Counted from the first letter of the stretch, positions 44,356-54,682 are shown. The stretch: 64,000 nucleotides of DNA from Bacillus sp. AFS088145 (GCF_002564465.1 NZ_NUUX01000027.1:16059-80058), one strand, 5' to 3'. A program made the numbers and translations. The notes: generated by a model not told the origin, from the sequence alone.

Positions 44356-44772
44356 TTAGTAAATCATTATATCTCTGATTTCTTTCGTTATTCGTTCGAT
44401 TTGACCTTGAAACATCATAGAAGGTATGAAAATTGATTCTTCGGGATGGTTAATTACTAGATAAGCGCTATGTGATGGTGTTTCTTTATAGCGATATTGT
44501 AAATTAACACGTGTAATATGATGAGCGGGAATCGTTTGTTTAAAACCCCAATGTTCGTATGTAACACCGTAATCGGTTATTCTAATAACCATACTACGAG
44601 TATAACCAATATAAGCTAGAAAAATTAAGCATACCATTGTCATGATCATATATGACTTAATCGTAATAGGAAATCCATGCTTTTGTACATAAAAGATAAA
44701 AGTGATCAGACAAATCGTAAACAATATTGAAACTAAAAAATTGGAAAGCCTTCCACTACTTCTAAATTCCAC
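44356..44772 (-). CDS. membrane protein with a PH-like domain
   Basis: 138 residues. Two membrane helices close together (SNFLVSILFTICLITFIFYV and IMTMVCLIFLAYIGY) and a soluble C-terminal part of beta type (MVIRITDYGVTYEHWGFKQTIP, ITRVNLQYR), resembling bacterial PH-like (DUF304-type) modules. A typical small orphan membrane protein of Bacillus. Function unknown. Confidence 0.65.
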   Translation of the reverse strand: MEFRSSGRLSNFLVSILFTICLITFIFYVQKHGFPITIKSYMIMTMVCLIFLAYIGYTRSMVIRITDYGVTYEHWGFKQTIPAHHITRVNLQYRYKETPSHSAYLVINHPEESIFIPSMMFQGQIERITKEIRDIMIY

Positions 44773-44961
44773 TTTTGATACACCTCTTTCATATTAATAT
44801 AGTTTCGTCTAAAAACTTTTAATATTAACATTGGGATGATCTCTTTTAGTATGAATCAATAATCATTTTTATTAATGAGTTTTATCCACTCTTATAGAAG
44901 TAGTACACAAACAATCATTCTTTTCTTATAAAATAAAGAATACAAGTGCAAGGAGTATATG

Positions 44962-45507
44962 ATGAAAATACAACCTCAGAAATTTACGATAAATGGACTG
45001 CAATATATAATTAGACATGCAGTACTAACTGACGCTAAACAATTATCTAGTTTGAGAGTACAAATTGACGGAGAGACAGAAAATTTAGACAGAGAAGCAG
45101 GAGAGGCATTTATTGATCCAAAAGGCTTTGAACATTTAATTATCTCTGATACAGAAACGATTAATAATTTATTTTTAGTAGCTGAAGTTCAAGATCAAAT
45201 TATAGGTTTTTCTAGATGTGAAGGTAATCAATTAAAAAGGCTTTCCCATAAAGTAGAATTTGGAGTTTGCGTATTAAAAGAATTTTGGGGATACGGAATC
45301 GGTAAAAATCTTTTAAAACGATCAATTTCTTGGGCAGATGCTAATGATCTCCATAAAATGAATTTGAGTGTTTTAGAAACGAATGAAAAAGCAATTAAAC
45401 TTTATAAAAAGTTAGGCTTTGAAGTTGAAGGTGTTTTAAAAAACGATAAGGTACTTTCAGATGGAAAATTTTATAATACGATTTTGATGGGTAGATTTAA
45501 TAAATGA
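44962..45507 (+). CDS. GNAT N-acetyltransferase
   Basis: About 181 residues: VKEFWGYGIGKNLLKR-like acetyl-CoA loop (LKEFWGYGIGKNLL), MNLSVLETNEKAIKLYKKLGFEVEGVLKND end, all standard for GNAT proteins acting on small molecules or protein N-termini. AAGGAG lies 6 nt before the second ATG (44962) and only 3 before the first (44959), so the second is preferred. Substrate unknown. Confidence 0.9.
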   Translation: MKIQPQKFTINGLQYIIRHAVLTDAKQLSSLRVQIDGETENLDREAGEAFIDPKGFEHLIISDTETINNLFLVAEVQDQIIGFSRCEGNQLKRLSHKVEFGVCVLKEFWGYGIGKNLLKRSISWADANDLHKMNLSVLETNEKAIKLYKKLGFEVEGVLKNDKVLSDGKFYNTILMGRFNK

Positions 45508-45516
45508 ATGTTATTT

Positions 45517-45546
45517 AAAAAAGAGTCAGTTAATTGGCTCTTTTTT
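45517..45546 (+). terminator. intrinsic terminator
   Basis: AAAAAAGAGTCA pairs with GGCTCTTTTTT (one wobble). Confidence 0.85.
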
Positions 45547-45604
45547 GCAACCATTTGATAAATTAAATTAATATCCAAGTATTATAAGGGAGGTTATTTA
45601 TAAA

Positions 45605-45712
45605 ATGCATTTTCAATATTATAAAATGCATTTTCTGAAAAATCTAGTGTTTTATGCGTTTAATAGGATTATAAGCAATTCTGAAAAAATTTTAATAAAA
45701 ATGCTCTATTAA
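45605..45712 (+). other. possible 35-codon small ORF
   Basis: MHFQYYKMHFLKNLVFY... begins 12 nt after AAGGGAGG. The start region contains two direct copies of TATAAAATGCATTTTC. Weak composition and long spacing; it may be noise. The rest of 45547-46060 holds no other frame. Confidence 0.2.
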
Positions 45713-45796
45713 AAACCGATTGATGTTTTATATATAACCACCTTTTAAATATGAATAATGAATGACTTGAATAGAAATTAAAAAATGGGAGCTTAA

Positions 45797-45885
45797 TTGT
45801 GACCAACTGTGGGGTAACCCCTAGGAACAGACATATGATTAGTTTAACGAAACGAGTTACTTTTGTGACTATTTTTTATTTTTGT
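45797..45885 (+). ncRNA. candidate structured RNA or attenuator
   Basis: A GC-richer island in AT-rich spacer. CTGT...ACAG (45807-45830) encloses GGGGTAACCCC, followed by AGTTAC (45855) pairing with GTGACT (45865) and TTTTTTATTTTT: a terminator. The upstream GTGAC (45799) could pair with the same GTTAC, so an either/or fold is possible. No protein frame. It lies about 180 bases before dbpA, which seems to have its own TATAAT downstream. I recognise no known riboswitch class. Confidence 0.35.
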
Positions 45886-46060
45886 ATCTTCAATGCCTAA
45901 ATTTCCTGCCAAAATAATCTATTACTTTATAAAATAAAAAATAAAAACCGTTTTATCTTGCATTTTTCAAGTATAATGAATCATATTGAATTAATGAATA
46001 TGATTTTTCTTAGGGAGAATTCTATACATATATCGAAAAAAACAAAAACGAGGTTAAGAA

Positions 46061-47506
46061 ATGACTAAAAGAAGTTATGCGGACTATCATCTAAGTGATG
46101 AAATTAAGAGAGCACTTGCTGTATTAAAATACGAAACTCCAACTGAAGTTCAAGGTGAAGTTATACCATTGGCAATGGAAAATCAAGATTTAGTCGTAAA
46201 ATCTCAAACAGGTAGTGGCAAAACAGCCTCTTATAGTATTCCTGTTTGCGAAATGATCGAATGGGAGGAAAAAAAACCACAGGCTTTAATTCTAACTCCA
46301 ACTAGAGAGCTTGCGGCTCAAGTTCGTGAAGATATTACGAATATTGGAAGATTTAAGCGCATAAAAGCGGTGGCCGTCTATGGAAAAGAACCATTTACTA
46401 AACAAAAGGTAGAATTGGAACAAAAAACACATGTAGTAGTTGGTACACCTGGAAGGGTTATTGACCATCTTGAACGAGGGACCCTCGATAGCGATCAAAT
46501 AAAATATCTTATCATAGATGAAGCTGATGAGATGCTTAATAGAGGTTTTATCGATGAGGTAGAAGCGATTATCAACCAGCTGCCTCTAAACCGGGTAACG
46601 ATGGTTTTTTCTGCAACCTTACCTAAAGATGTTGAAAATCTCTGCCATGAATATATGAAAGAACCGATTCATATTGAAATTGAATCAACCGGTATAACGG
46701 CCGATACAATTGAACATTTTTTAATAGAAGTGAAAGAGGAAGAAAAGATTTCACTCCTTAAGGACGTCACGGTTGTCGAAAACCCAGATAGCTGCCTAAT
46801 TTTTTGCCGAACTAAAGAAAATGTTGATACTGTGTATAGTGAATTGGAAAAAGCTAATTATTCATGTGAAAGACTCCATGGGGGACTGGAACAAGAAGAC
46901 AGGTTTGCTGTAATGGAAGGATTTAAAATGGGGAACTTCCGCTATCTAGTAGCAACCGATGTAGCTGCCAGAGGTATTGATATTGATAATGTAACGTTAG
47001 TCATCAATTATGACGTTCCAATGGAAAAAGAGAGCTATGTGCACCGTACTGGAAGAACTGGCCGTGCCGGAAATAAAGGAAAAGCGATTACGTTTTCGAC
47101 ACAGTTTGAAGGAAAATTCGTTAAAGCAATTGAAAATTACATCGGCTTTGAAATACCTACAATAGAAGCTCCTAGTCATCAAGACGTGGTTAGTCGGAAA
47201 GTAATCTTCGAAGAAAAACTTAACAGCAGACGAGTAGTAAGAAATAATAAATCAGCCCGAATTAACCAAGGTATTATGAAACTCCATTTCAGCGGCGGAA
47301 AAAAGAAGAAAATCCGTGCTGTTGATTTTGTTGGAACAATCGCAAAAATTCCTGGAGTCACAGCAGATGATATCGGCATAATAACCATTCATGATCAGAT
47401 GTCATACGTTGATATTCTGAATGGAAAAGGATCACTAGTTTTACAAGCTATGGAGAATGCGACGGTCAAAGGCAAAAAGTTAAAAGTGAGTAAAGCAATT
47501 AAATAA
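46061..47506 (+). CDS. dbpA: DEAD-box ATP-dependent RNA helicase DbpA
   Basis: 481 residues. Q motif (YETPTEVQ), Walker A AQTGSGKT-type [24 protein letters not shown] in [13 protein letters not shown] in [18 protein letters not shown] and [10 protein letters not shown]. The C-terminal about 75 residues form the DbpA RNA-binding domain ([23 protein letters not shown] start), which directs B. subtilis YxiN/DbpA to hairpin 92 of 23S rRNA. It assists 50S subunit assembly. GAGGTTAAGAA precedes the ATG. Confidence 0.93.
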   Translation: MTKRSYADYHLSDEIKRALAVLKYETPTEVQGEVIPLAMENQDLVVKSQTGSGKTASYSIPVCEMIEWEEKKPQALILTPTRELAAQVREDITNIGRFKRIKAVAVYGKEPFTKQKVELEQKTHVVVGTPGRVIDHLERGTLDSDQIKYLIIDEADEMLNRGFIDEVEAIINQLPLNRVTMVFSATLPKDVENLCHEYMKEPIHIEIESTGITADTIEHFLIEVKEEEKISLLKDVTVVENPDSCLIFCRTKENVDTVYSELEKANYSCERLHGGLEQEDRFAVMEGFKMGNFRYLVATDVAARGIDIDNVTLVINYDVPMEKESYVHRTGRTGRAGNKGKAITFSTQFEGKFVKAIENYIGFEIPTIEAPSHQDVVSRKVIFEEKLNSRRVVRNNKSARINQGIMKLHFSGGKKKKIRAVDFVGTIAKIPGVTADDIGIITIHDQMSYVDILNGKGSLVLQAMENATVKGKKLKVSKAIK

Positions 47507-47542
47507 GGTAGTATAAGTACTAGCTTAAGTTACAATAGAATA

Positions 47543-47580
47543 AAAAAGTCGATTTTCGTAAAAACGGAAATCGACTTTTT
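47543..47580 (+). terminator. terminator of dbpA
   Basis: AAAAAGTCGATTTTCG pairs with CGGAAATCGACTTTTT. It is nearly symmetrical and could also serve the convergent deoD gene. Confidence 0.88.
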
Positions 47581-47660
47581 GTTCTACAATAATATTTAAT
47601 AATAAGAGAGGCCCTATTTTAAAACTTACTTTTAGACTTTTAATAAAATCTCTATTTATT

Positions 47661-48371
47661 TTACAAACAAGCTTCTAATGCAAGTTTCATCATTTTATCG
47701 AATGAAGTTTGTCTAGCTTCAGCACTAATCTCTTCATGAGTAACTAAAGAATCTGAAATAGTAAGTAAACAAGCTGCTTTCTTTCCTAAGACTTTCGCAT
47801 TATGGAAAAGTGCATAACTTTCCATTTCTGTACAAATACAATTATGCTCTTTATAAAAATTAACAAAATTTGGAACTGAACTTTCATAATAAAAGACATC
47901 ACTAGAATGTATTCTTCCTTTAACGATAGAAGTATTGATCTGCTTTGCTGTATCTTCAATTTTGTTTGTTAGTGATTCACATGGATACTGAATGTCACTT
48001 TCTACACCAGCCTGAGTCTTTGCAAATGTAGATTGACTCCAAGCACTATCTACAAGCACAATATCGTGAATATTTAGTTTATCTGTATAAGCTCCTGCAC
48101 TACCAACACGGATAATATTTTCTACATCATAAAATTTATATAATTCGTATGAATAAATTCCTATACTTGGCATGCCCATACCAGATCCCATTACTGATAC
48201 TTGTTTTCCTTTATAAGTTCCTGTATAGCCAAACATATTACGAACTGTATTAAATTGAACAATGTTTTCTAGATATGTCTCTGCAATATATTTTGCACGT
48301 AGTGGATCCCCTGGCATTAAAACTGTTTTTGCAATTTCTCCTGATTTGGCTGTATTATGTGGCGTTGTCAT
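47661..48371 (-). CDS. deoD: purine nucleoside phosphorylase, DeoD type
   Basis: 236 residues, the usual length. HNTAKSGEIAKTVLMPGDPLRAKYIAE start, VMGSGMGMPSIGIYSYEL, IIRVGSAGAYTD, CTEMESYALF with the ribose-binding Met-Glu-Ser, and LLTISDSLVTHE with the catalytic Asp. It phosphorolyses purine nucleosides for salvage. Single gene, divergent from a GntR-type regulator, which might control it. Confidence 0.95.
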   Translation of the reverse strand: MTTPHNTAKSGEIAKTVLMPGDPLRAKYIAETYLENIVQFNTVRNMFGYTGTYKGKQVSVMGSGMGMPSIGIYSYELYKFYDVENIIRVGSAGAYTDKLNIHDIVLVDSAWSQSTFAKTQAGVESDIQYPCESLTNKIEDTAKQINTSIVKGRIHSSDVFYYESSVPNFVNFYKEHNCICTEMESYALFHNAKVLGKKAACLLTISDSLVTHEEISAEARQTSFDKMMKLALEACL

Positions 48372-48758
48372 ACCATTTTCTCTCCATTTCTATTCTAATA
48401 ATTTATTTAACTAATCCATACAACTTTAATGCTTAATCATTTCACATGTTAATTTATCTTAACGTTATCATTCTTTCCTAATATGTTTACGTTTACAAAA
48501 TAAAACAAACAACATATTCAAAATAACGATAAATTAATACTACGAAGTATAGTTGTATAATCAGTTGTCTATTTTTCTTTAACTAAATTATATTTCAAGA
48601 AAATAGATAAATCAATAGCAACTTAAAATCGCTCAATATTTTATACTTTTTTCAAGAACGTTATTTAAAAGAATAATATCGTGTTTACGACCTACACTCT
48701 AACAGACAAGTTTGCGAATAATTCATAACTCGATATAATAATGATAAGGAGTGTTGAT
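48372..48758. other. divergent regulatory region between deoD and the GntR-type gene
   Basis: About 390 bases, very AT-rich, no gene. A direct repeat AGTTGT(48551)...AGTTGT(48563) with 6 bases between, flanked by ATAG and CTAT, may be a binding site for the neighbouring GntR-type regulator. Promoters for both genes must lie here. Confidence 0.4.
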
Positions 48759-49493
48759 ATGTCCGTTGAAAATAAAAAAAAATTACCTCTATACGTAGGG
48801 GTTTATGAAAAATTATTTAAATTAATTAATGAGGGAGTCTATCCGATAGGAAGTAAGCTTCCTTCTGAACCAGAACTTTCTAAGATGATGAATGTTAGCA
48901 GAATGACCTTAAGACAAGGGTTGAGTTTACTTAAAGAGGACGGTTATATTGAAACAATCCATGGACAAGGTAACTTTATAAAACAAAATGTGAATTTAAG
49001 AAGTGTTGGCTTAGAAAAAATTGATAACTCAGTTTTTCAATGCTGTACAGAAACAATTGATGATGTAGATACTTATTTAGAAGTTAGTTTTTCAGATGAT
49101 TATGAATATGTTAAAAAGATTTTTAATCAAGATTCTGCAGTGATGGTCAGGTTTAATAGGTGGTACAAATCTAAAAATAAAATTGTCGCTCACGCTTATA
49201 CTATGTTCCCAAGTGAGACAGCTTCCCAATATCAAATAAACCTAGGAGATCAGCAGAGTTTACTAAAAATACTTGAAGAAGATATTTATAAGTTAATCCA
49301 TTCATCAACAATCGAAATAAAATATACAGAATCAGTCCTTCCCTCATCAAACTATGAATTACGTTCAACTAATAATTTATTCGTTTTACTAGTTGAAAAT
49401 CTATATGACACAATGGGAAACATGGTACTAAAAAATAAAATTTATATCCCAATCGAAATTAGCTCAATAAAAATAAATCGAATAAACAAATAG
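48759..49493 (+). CDS. GntR-family regulator (HutC/UTRA type)
   Basis: About 244 residues. N-terminal winged HTH (VGVYEKLFKLINEGVYPIGS, KLPSEPELSKMMNVSRMTLRQGL, GYIETIHGQGNFI) and a UTRA ligand-binding domain after residue 80 (VRFNRWYKSKNKIVAHAYTMFP ... LLVENLYDTMGNMVL). AAGGAG precedes the ATG at 48759; the ATG at 48741 is part of the leader. Divergent from deoD, so nucleoside or sugar control is possible. Ligand unknown. Confidence 0.88.
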   Translation: MSVENKKKLPLYVGVYEKLFKLINEGVYPIGSKLPSEPELSKMMNVSRMTLRQGLSLLKEDGYIETIHGQGNFIKQNVNLRSVGLEKIDNSVFQCCTETIDDVDTYLEVSFSDDYEYVKKIFNQDSAVMVRFNRWYKSKNKIVAHAYTMFPSETASQYQINLGDQQSLLKILEEDIYKLIHSSTIEIKYTESVLPSSNYELRSTNNLFVLLVENLYDTMGNMVLKNKIYIPIEISSIKINRINK

Positions 49494-49662
49494 TGTAAAA
49501 AGAGTGTATGTAAAATTGGAGAAATGCTAACGAGGTAGGTATGACAGTTTTTAATCGAGAATTTTAATTACATAAGATTTTGCACTTCCAGTCAATTGTG
49601 AATCAAATAATGAACATTTCAGCAAACTATATCATATTTATTTGATTTTAAAGGAGAGCAAT

Positions 49663-50454
49663 ATGATTAAACTTGTATTAATCAGACACGGGCAAAGTAA
49701 ATGGAATGTTGAAAATCGGTTCACAGGTTGGACAGATGTTGATTTAACGAATAGCGGTCTTTCCGAGGCAAGAGAAGCTGGTATCATTTTAAGGAAAAAC
49801 GGATTTACATTTGATGTTGCCTATACATCAGTACTTAAAAGAGCAATCCGTACATTATGGATTATCTTAAATGAGATTGATATGATGTGGATTCCTGTTT
49901 ATAAAACATGGAGATTAAATGAACGACATTACGGTTCACTTCAGGGGCTGAATAAATCTGAAACAGCCCAAAAATATGGAGAAGAACAGGTTAATATTTG
50001 GCGAAGATCTATGAATGTTAGACCACCTGCTCTAAAACCGGATGATAAAAGATATGAAATAAATGAACCTCGTTATAAAAGCTTGTCAAAAGATGAATTC
50101 CCGCTTACTGAAAATCTGGAGGATACAGAAAAAAGAGTATTAAAATATTGGGATGAAGAAATTGTACCAGCCTTGAAAGCAGGCAAAAAGGTTATTATAT
50201 CTGCACATGGAAATACGTTGAGGGGGATCGTGCAATATTTAGATCAAGTCTCAGCTGACGGAATTGCTTCACTTAATATTCCAACAAGTATTCCGTTAGT
50301 TTATGAATTAAATGACGACCTAAAGCCAATTCGCCATTACTATTTAGGAATGGATGGAGAACTTCCACCCGATGTAATCCCAAAACATATCCCTAGCGAA
50401 TTACTTGACCAATTTGATGATGATCATCCAAATATAACAATTCAAGATGATTAA
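49663..50454 (+). CDS. gpmA: 2,3-bisphosphoglycerate-dependent phosphoglycerate mutase
   Basis: About 263 residues. [25 protein letters not shown] with the phospho-accepting His, then [37 protein letters not shown] and [17 protein letters not shown] with the second His: the full GpmA pattern. It interconverts 3- and 2-phosphoglycerate in glycolysis. A C-terminal tail of about 15 acidic residues is longer than in the usual 250-residue enzyme. GGAGAG sets the start at ATG 49663. Confidence 0.93.
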   Translation: MIKLVLIRHGQSKWNVENRFTGWTDVDLTNSGLSEAREAGIILRKNGFTFDVAYTSVLKRAIRTLWIILNEIDMMWIPVYKTWRLNERHYGSLQGLNKSETAQKYGEEQVNIWRRSMNVRPPALKPDDKRYEINEPRYKSLSKDEFPLTENLEDTEKRVLKYWDEEIVPALKAGKKVIISAHGNTLRGIVQYLDQVSADGIASLNIPTSIPLVYELNDDLKPIRHYYLGMDGELPPDVIPKHIPSELLDQFDDDHPNITIQDD

Positions 50455-50460
50455 GATACA

Positions 50461-50500
50461 AAAAAAGGATGGGTTTAGCAATTTTTCTTCCCATCCTTTT
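50461..50500. terminator. terminator between gpmA and the MATE gene
   Basis: AAAAGGATGGG pairs with CCCATCCTTTT, with A before and T after, serving both convergent genes. Confidence 0.85.
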
Positions 50501-50502
50501 CA

Positions 50503-51852
50503 TTATGCTTCAGATAACTTTAGTTTTTTTATTTGTAGTTGTACTAATCGGAAAGATAGAGTTAGTGCTGAAACTCCTAAACCGACGATTAATCCAACCC
50601 AATATCCTTTTGCACCAAGATTCGTATTAGAGAGTGCATATCCGACTGGTAATGCGATTACCCAATAAGCTAAAATCATCATAATTAACGTGGCATTCAC
50701 ATCTTTATAGCCTCTTAATGCACCTTGTATTGGTGCTGCAATTGCATCAAATAGTTGGAACATAACTGCAAAGATTAAGAATCCTCCTGCCAAAATCTGT
50801 ACAGATGGATCATTTGTATACCATCCAGCTACATCATATCGGAATAAATAGATGATGATCCCAAAAAATGAAGCGATTGAAACTGCCATTACTAAACCAA
50901 TTTTGCTATATTCTTTTGCATTTTGAAACTCTTTCGCCCCAACTTCATAGCCGACAGCAATAGTTAATGCCATCGAAATACTTAATGGAACCATATAAAG
51001 AAGACTTGCAAAATTCATTGCCACTGTATGTGCAGCAATAGTTTCGGTATCAAACTCACTTAATAATAATGTTACGACCGAGAACACACTTACCTCAAAA
51101 AAGATACTAAGTCCAATTGGTACTCCTAATTTTAAAATACTTTTCCAAGTTGTAAATGAAATTGGAGGAAGTTTTTTAAATAGATTGAAGGTGCTAAATG
51201 GCTTTTTAGTTTTAATAATATAAAAAGCAATTCCAAAAATAATCCAATACGTTATTGCAGACGCTACACCAGAACCTACGCCACCCAAACGTGGAAGACC
51301 AGCTTTACCGAATATAAGGAAATAGTTCAAAATTACATTAACTGGTACTGAAATAACTGTAATGACCATAGTAGTTCTTGTTTTACCTAAGCCATCAATA
51401 AACTGACGAATGACTGTATATAGAAATAAAGGTAAAATTCCAAATGATAATGCGAATAAGAAATGAAGAGCAACACGATGAACTTTCGGATCGAGATTCA
51501 TATGATTTAAGATTGGATGAATTGAAAATATACCAATAATAATAATGACTACTGCAATAATCCCAGCCAAATAAAGTGCCTGCGTAACAAGCGGCGTTAT
51601 TTTTTCATCCTGTTTAGCACCATTTAAATTGGCAACCATTGTCGTAATTGCGACTAAAATGCCGGTTAACCCTGTACTGATTGGCGTCCAAATACTAACA
51701 CCTATCGCGACCCCTGCTAAATCCCCTGGACTACTATTACCAGACATGATTGTATCAAAAAATGACATCGAAAATAATGTCACTTGAGTGATTAAAATCG
51801 GAAGTAGTAGTTTAAAAAAGCGTGATATTTTATCCGTTTTAGTAGTATTCAA
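50503..51852 (-). CDS. MATE-family multidrug efflux transporter
   Basis: 449 residues, about twelve membrane helices. Typical features are FFDTIMSGNSSPGDLAGVAIG, GDLAG-like motif in helix 2, QFIDGLGKTRTTM, and the second half with SVFSVVTLLLSEFDTETIAAHTVAMNFASLLYMVP and AAPIQGALRGYKDVN. MATE proteins exchange cationic drugs or metabolites for Na+ or H+. Single gene, convergent with gpmA. Confidence 0.93.
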   Translation of the reverse strand: MNTTKTDKISRFFKLLLPILITQVTLFSMSFFDTIMSGNSSPGDLAGVAIGVSIWTPISTGLTGILVAITTMVANLNGAKQDEKITPLVTQALYLAGIIAVVIIIIGIFSIHPILNHMNLDPKVHRVALHFLFALSFGILPLFLYTVIRQFIDGLGKTRTTMVITVISVPVNVILNYFLIFGKAGLPRLGGVGSGVASAITYWIIFGIAFYIIKTKKPFSTFNLFKKLPPISFTTWKSILKLGVPIGLSIFFEVSVFSVVTLLLSEFDTETIAAHTVAMNFASLLYMVPLSISMALTIAVGYEVGAKEFQNAKEYSKIGLVMAVSIASFFGIIIYLFRYDVAGWYTNDPSVQILAGGFLIFAVMFQLFDAIAAPIQGALRGYKDVNATLIMMILAYWVIALPVGYALSNTNLGAKGYWVGLIVGLGVSALTLSFRLVQLQIKKLKLSEA

Positions 51853-51959
51853 TTTATCGACCTCCTAAACAAACACTTTTACAATTGTATCATGTTTTGG
51901 TTTAATAGCTATAATGAAATTATTCGGATAAATATTTTATAAAGAAAGTTGGTCTTAGA

Positions 51960-52652
51960 TTGGGAAATCAAGTTGTTATAATCACAGGCGCAGGAAGTGG
52001 ATTAGGAGCGTCATTAGCTAAAAAGTATTCTGAAAATGGAGCTCACATTTGTTTGTTAGGAAGAACTGAAAATAAACTTAGAGAAATTGGAAAACAATTA
52101 CCTAACAATTATTCAATACATACAGTAGATGTTTCAGACCATGAAGATGTAAAAAGAGTTTTCGATACAATCATTCAAACATATGGGAAAGTTGATTTAT
52201 TATTTAATAATGCAGGTGTTGGAATTTTTGATCTTGCAGAAGAATTAAATGATGAAGCAGTACATAATATGATCGACATTAACTTAAAGGGAACTATTTT
52301 CTGTTCACAAGAAGTTTTAAAACAAATGAAAAAACAAGATAGTGGAACGATCGTCAATATTGTTTCTACTGCAGGACTAATTGGAAAAGCAACAGAATCA
52401 GTTTATTGCGCAAGTAAGTTCGGAGTTAAAGGCTTTACTGAAAGTTTGGTTGTTGAATTAACAGGTACACCAATTTCGGTATTTGCAGCATATATGGGTG
52501 GAATGAATACAGATTTTTGGGCCGGTATTTTTGATGAAGATAAAACTTCAAAAATGATGAATCCAGACGATATAGCTGAAATCATTATTGAAAATATAAA
52601 ACCACGTAAAAATATATCCATACCTGAAATTATCATAAAAAACATAAAATAA
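51960..52652 (+). CDS. short-chain dehydrogenase/reductase (SDR)
   Basis: 230 residues, classical SDR: VVIITGAGSGLGASLAKKYS (TGxxxGxG, NAD(P)-binding), LFNNAGVGIFD (NNAG), VNIVSTAGLIGKATESVYCASKFGVKGFTESL with the catalytic Ser, Tyr and Lys (YxxxK). Short for the family (usually about 250), with an early end after the active site. TTG start (51960) after AAAG..GG. Substrate unknown. The next small gene follows within 70 bases. Confidence 0.88.
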   Translation: MGNQVVIITGAGSGLGASLAKKYSENGAHICLLGRTENKLREIGKQLPNNYSIHTVDVSDHEDVKRVFDTIIQTYGKVDLLFNNAGVGIFDLAEELNDEAVHNMIDINLKGTIFCSQEVLKQMKKQDSGTIVNIVSTAGLIGKATESVYCASKFGVKGFTESLVVELTGTPISVFAAYMGGMNTDFWAGIFDEDKTSKMMNPDDIAEIIIENIKPRKNISIPEIIIKNIK

Positions 52653-52719
52653 GTATTAACCAAGCCACCTTTTACACAAACTAAAGCCAAATCTTTAAGG
52701 ACTAAGTGAGGTATAAAAG

Positions 52720-52881
52720 ATGAGCAAATCAAAAAAGAATAAATCAATTGATTGGAATCAAAATAATTTTGACGAATTATTACTTGAAGATCTTAAAACT
52801 GCAGATGATATTCCAATCGATTGGTTACCAAAAAGTGAACCGATTACGGAAACTATGTCATATAAAAATGCTGAAGATTAA
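52720..52881 (+). CDS. small soluble protein, 53 residues
   Basis: ATG with GAGGT 8 nt upstream gives MSKSKKNKSIDWNQNNF followed by an acidic stretch (ELLLEDLKTADDIPIDWLPKS). It looks like a real small gene, possibly cotranscribed with the SDR (67 bases apart), and ends before a terminator. No family recognised; the repeated (S/P)IDW motif, residues about 9-11 and 33-35, is of note. Confidence 0.6.
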   Translation: MSKSKKNKSIDWNQNNFDELLLEDLKTADDIPIDWLPKSEPITETMSYKNAED

Positions 52882-53019
52882 TTAGACTGTAATTTGAAAA
52901 GACTTGTTTTTATTGTTGCTTGATTGAAATAGGATGAATAGGATTAGTGACCTGAAAATAAAGCGTTTTCAATTAGTCTCATTGGCATGTTTTTTTGACT
53001 TTGTCCTCAAACTGTAAAG

Positions 53020-53046
53020 AATAGCCATTTTGGCTATTTTTTTTTA
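53020..53046 (+). terminator. intrinsic terminator
   Basis: AATAGCCA pairs with TGGCTATT around TT, then TTTTTT. Confidence 0.85.
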
Positions 53047-53147
53047 TTTTGATATGGTATTATTATTGAAGCGTTTTATATTAAAGCCAATTCCTGGCAT
53101 TAAATACATAAAAAATGATAAACAAGATATAGTTAGGAGAATTATTG

Positions 53148-54080
53148 ATGGAAAAAGTACTAGTTTTTGGTCACAAGAACCCAGATACAGATACAATTTG
53201 CTCTGCAATTGCATATGCAGAATTGAAAAAGGCATTAGGTGAAAATGCTGAAGCAATTCGTTTAGGTGACGTAAGTGCAGAAACACAATTTGCACTTGAT
53301 ACATTTAAATCTGAAGAACCACGTTTAGTAGAAAAAGTTGCAGCTGAAACAAATAATGTCATTTTAGTTGATCATAATGAGCGTCAACAAAGTGCTGATG
53401 ATATCGAACAAGTTCGTGTACTTGAGGTTATTGATCATCACCGTATTGCTAATTTTGAAACTAGCGATCCTTTATACTACCGTTGTGAGCCAGTTGGATG
53501 TACTGCTACAATTTTAAACAAATTGTATAAAGAAAATAATATTGAAATTAAGAAAGAAGTTGCTGGTCTTATGCTTTCAGCAATTATTTCTGATACTTTA
53601 TTATTCAAATCTCCAACTTGTACTGATCAAGATATTGCTGCTGCAAAGGAACTTGCAGAAATCGCAGGTGTAAATGTAGAGGAATATGGTCTAGACATGT
53701 TAAAAGCAGGTGCAAACTTAGCTGATAAATCAATTGAGTCTTTAGTTTCACTTGATGCGAAAGAATTCCAAATGGGTAACTACAAAGTAGAAATTGCACA
53801 AGTAAACGCAGTTGATACAAATGACGTACTTTCTCGTCAAGCTGAATTAGAAAATGTACTTGAGGGCATCGTTGCTAATAAAGGATTAGACTTATTCTTA
53901 TTCGTTGTAACTGATATTTTAACAAATGACTCAATCGCAGTTGCTAAAGGAAATGCTACTAATGCAGTTGAAAAAGCATACAATGTTACATTAGAAAACA
54001 ACACTGCTTTATTAAAAGGTGTTGTATCTCGTAAAAAACAAATCGTGCCAGTATTAACTGAAACATTTAATACACTTTAA
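53148..54080 (+). CDS. ppaC: manganese-dependent inorganic pyrophosphatase
   Basis: About 310 residues, DHH-type family II pyrophosphatase: [22 protein letters not shown] with metal-binding His and Asp, [23 protein letters not shown] (DHH motif), [11 protein letters not shown], and the C-terminal DHHA2 domain with ending [14 protein letters not shown], which gives the SRKKQ phosphate-binding motif. It hydrolyses PPi to drive biosynthesis. AGGAGA fits the ATG at 53148, 8 nt away. Confidence 0.95.
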   Translation: MEKVLVFGHKNPDTDTICSAIAYAELKKALGENAEAIRLGDVSAETQFALDTFKSEEPRLVEKVAAETNNVILVDHNERQQSADDIEQVRVLEVIDHHRIANFETSDPLYYRCEPVGCTATILNKLYKENNIEIKKEVAGLMLSAIISDTLLFKSPTCTDQDIAAAKELAEIAGVNVEEYGLDMLKAGANLADKSIESLVSLDAKEFQMGNYKVEIAQVNAVDTNDVLSRQAELENVLEGIVANKGLDLFLFVVTDILTNDSIAVAKGNATNAVEKAYNVTLENNTALLKGVVSRKKQIVPVLTETFNTL

Positions 54081-54090
54081 TTCGTATTTA

Positions 54091-54126
54091 ACAACAAGGT
54101 CTTTGAAAGGCTTTGTTGTTTTTTTA
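54091..54126 (+). terminator. terminator of ppaC
   Basis: AACAACAAGGTCTTT pairs with AGGCTTTGTTGTT, then TTTTT. Confidence 0.9.
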
Positions 54127-54154
54127 TAAATAGCTAATAAATGGGGGATTTGAA

Positions 54155-54670
54155 ATGGAAAATTTAAAATATCCGATTGGCAGATTTATCTCACCACTAG
54201 CCTACTCTCATCAACAACGTAAAGAATTTATTAAAGTACTAAAAGATGCTCCTATTAAATATAAAGAAGCAATCACATCACTTACAGAAGACCAATTAAA
54301 CACACCTTATCGTGATGGTGGTTGGACACCAAAACAAGTTATTCATCATGTTGCTGATAGTCATATGAATAGTCTTATTAGAGTTAAACTAGCTTTAACT
54401 GAAGAAAATCCTACAATTAAAGCCTATGATGAGAATGCATGGATTTCATTAAGTGATTCGAATTTTGATTTTCATAGCTCTTTAAAAATAATCGAAGGTA
54501 TTCACGAACGTTACGTAGTTTTACTTGAATCACTAACAGAGAAAGAGTTTAATCGAACTTGTTATCACCCTGAGCTTAAAATTAATATTAGTATAGATTT
54601 CATCTTAGCTTTATACGCTTGGCATAGTGAACATCATTTGGCTCATATTTATTTAGTGAAAAACAATTAA
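54155..54670 (+). CDS. yfiT: DinB-fold metal-dependent hydrolase, YfiT type (bacillithiol transferase)
   Basis: 171 residues of the YfiT/BstA-like DinB family: YPIGRFISP start, TPYRDGGWTPKQVIHHVADSHMN with the first metal His, and LYAWHSEHHLAHI with the remaining His residues. B. subtilis YfiT is a nickel-binding four-helix protein; relatives transfer bacillithiol to electrophiles, consistent with a Bacillus host. GGGGGA precedes the ATG. It is just upstream of a phosphatase-like gene. Confidence 0.85.
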   Translation: MENLKYPIGRFISPLAYSHQQRKEFIKVLKDAPIKYKEAITSLTEDQLNTPYRDGGWTPKQVIHHVADSHMNSLIRVKLALTEENPTIKAYDENAWISLSDSNFDFHSSLKIIEGIHERYVVLLESLTEKEFNRTCYHPELKINISIDFILALYAWHSEHHLAHIYLVKNN

Positions 54671-54682
54671 TAGTAAGGTGTG

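Noticed and set aside
52958..52971. cre site ATAAAGCGTTTTCA
   Set aside because: Misses the first TG (12 of 14), in AT-rich DNA where such matches are common.
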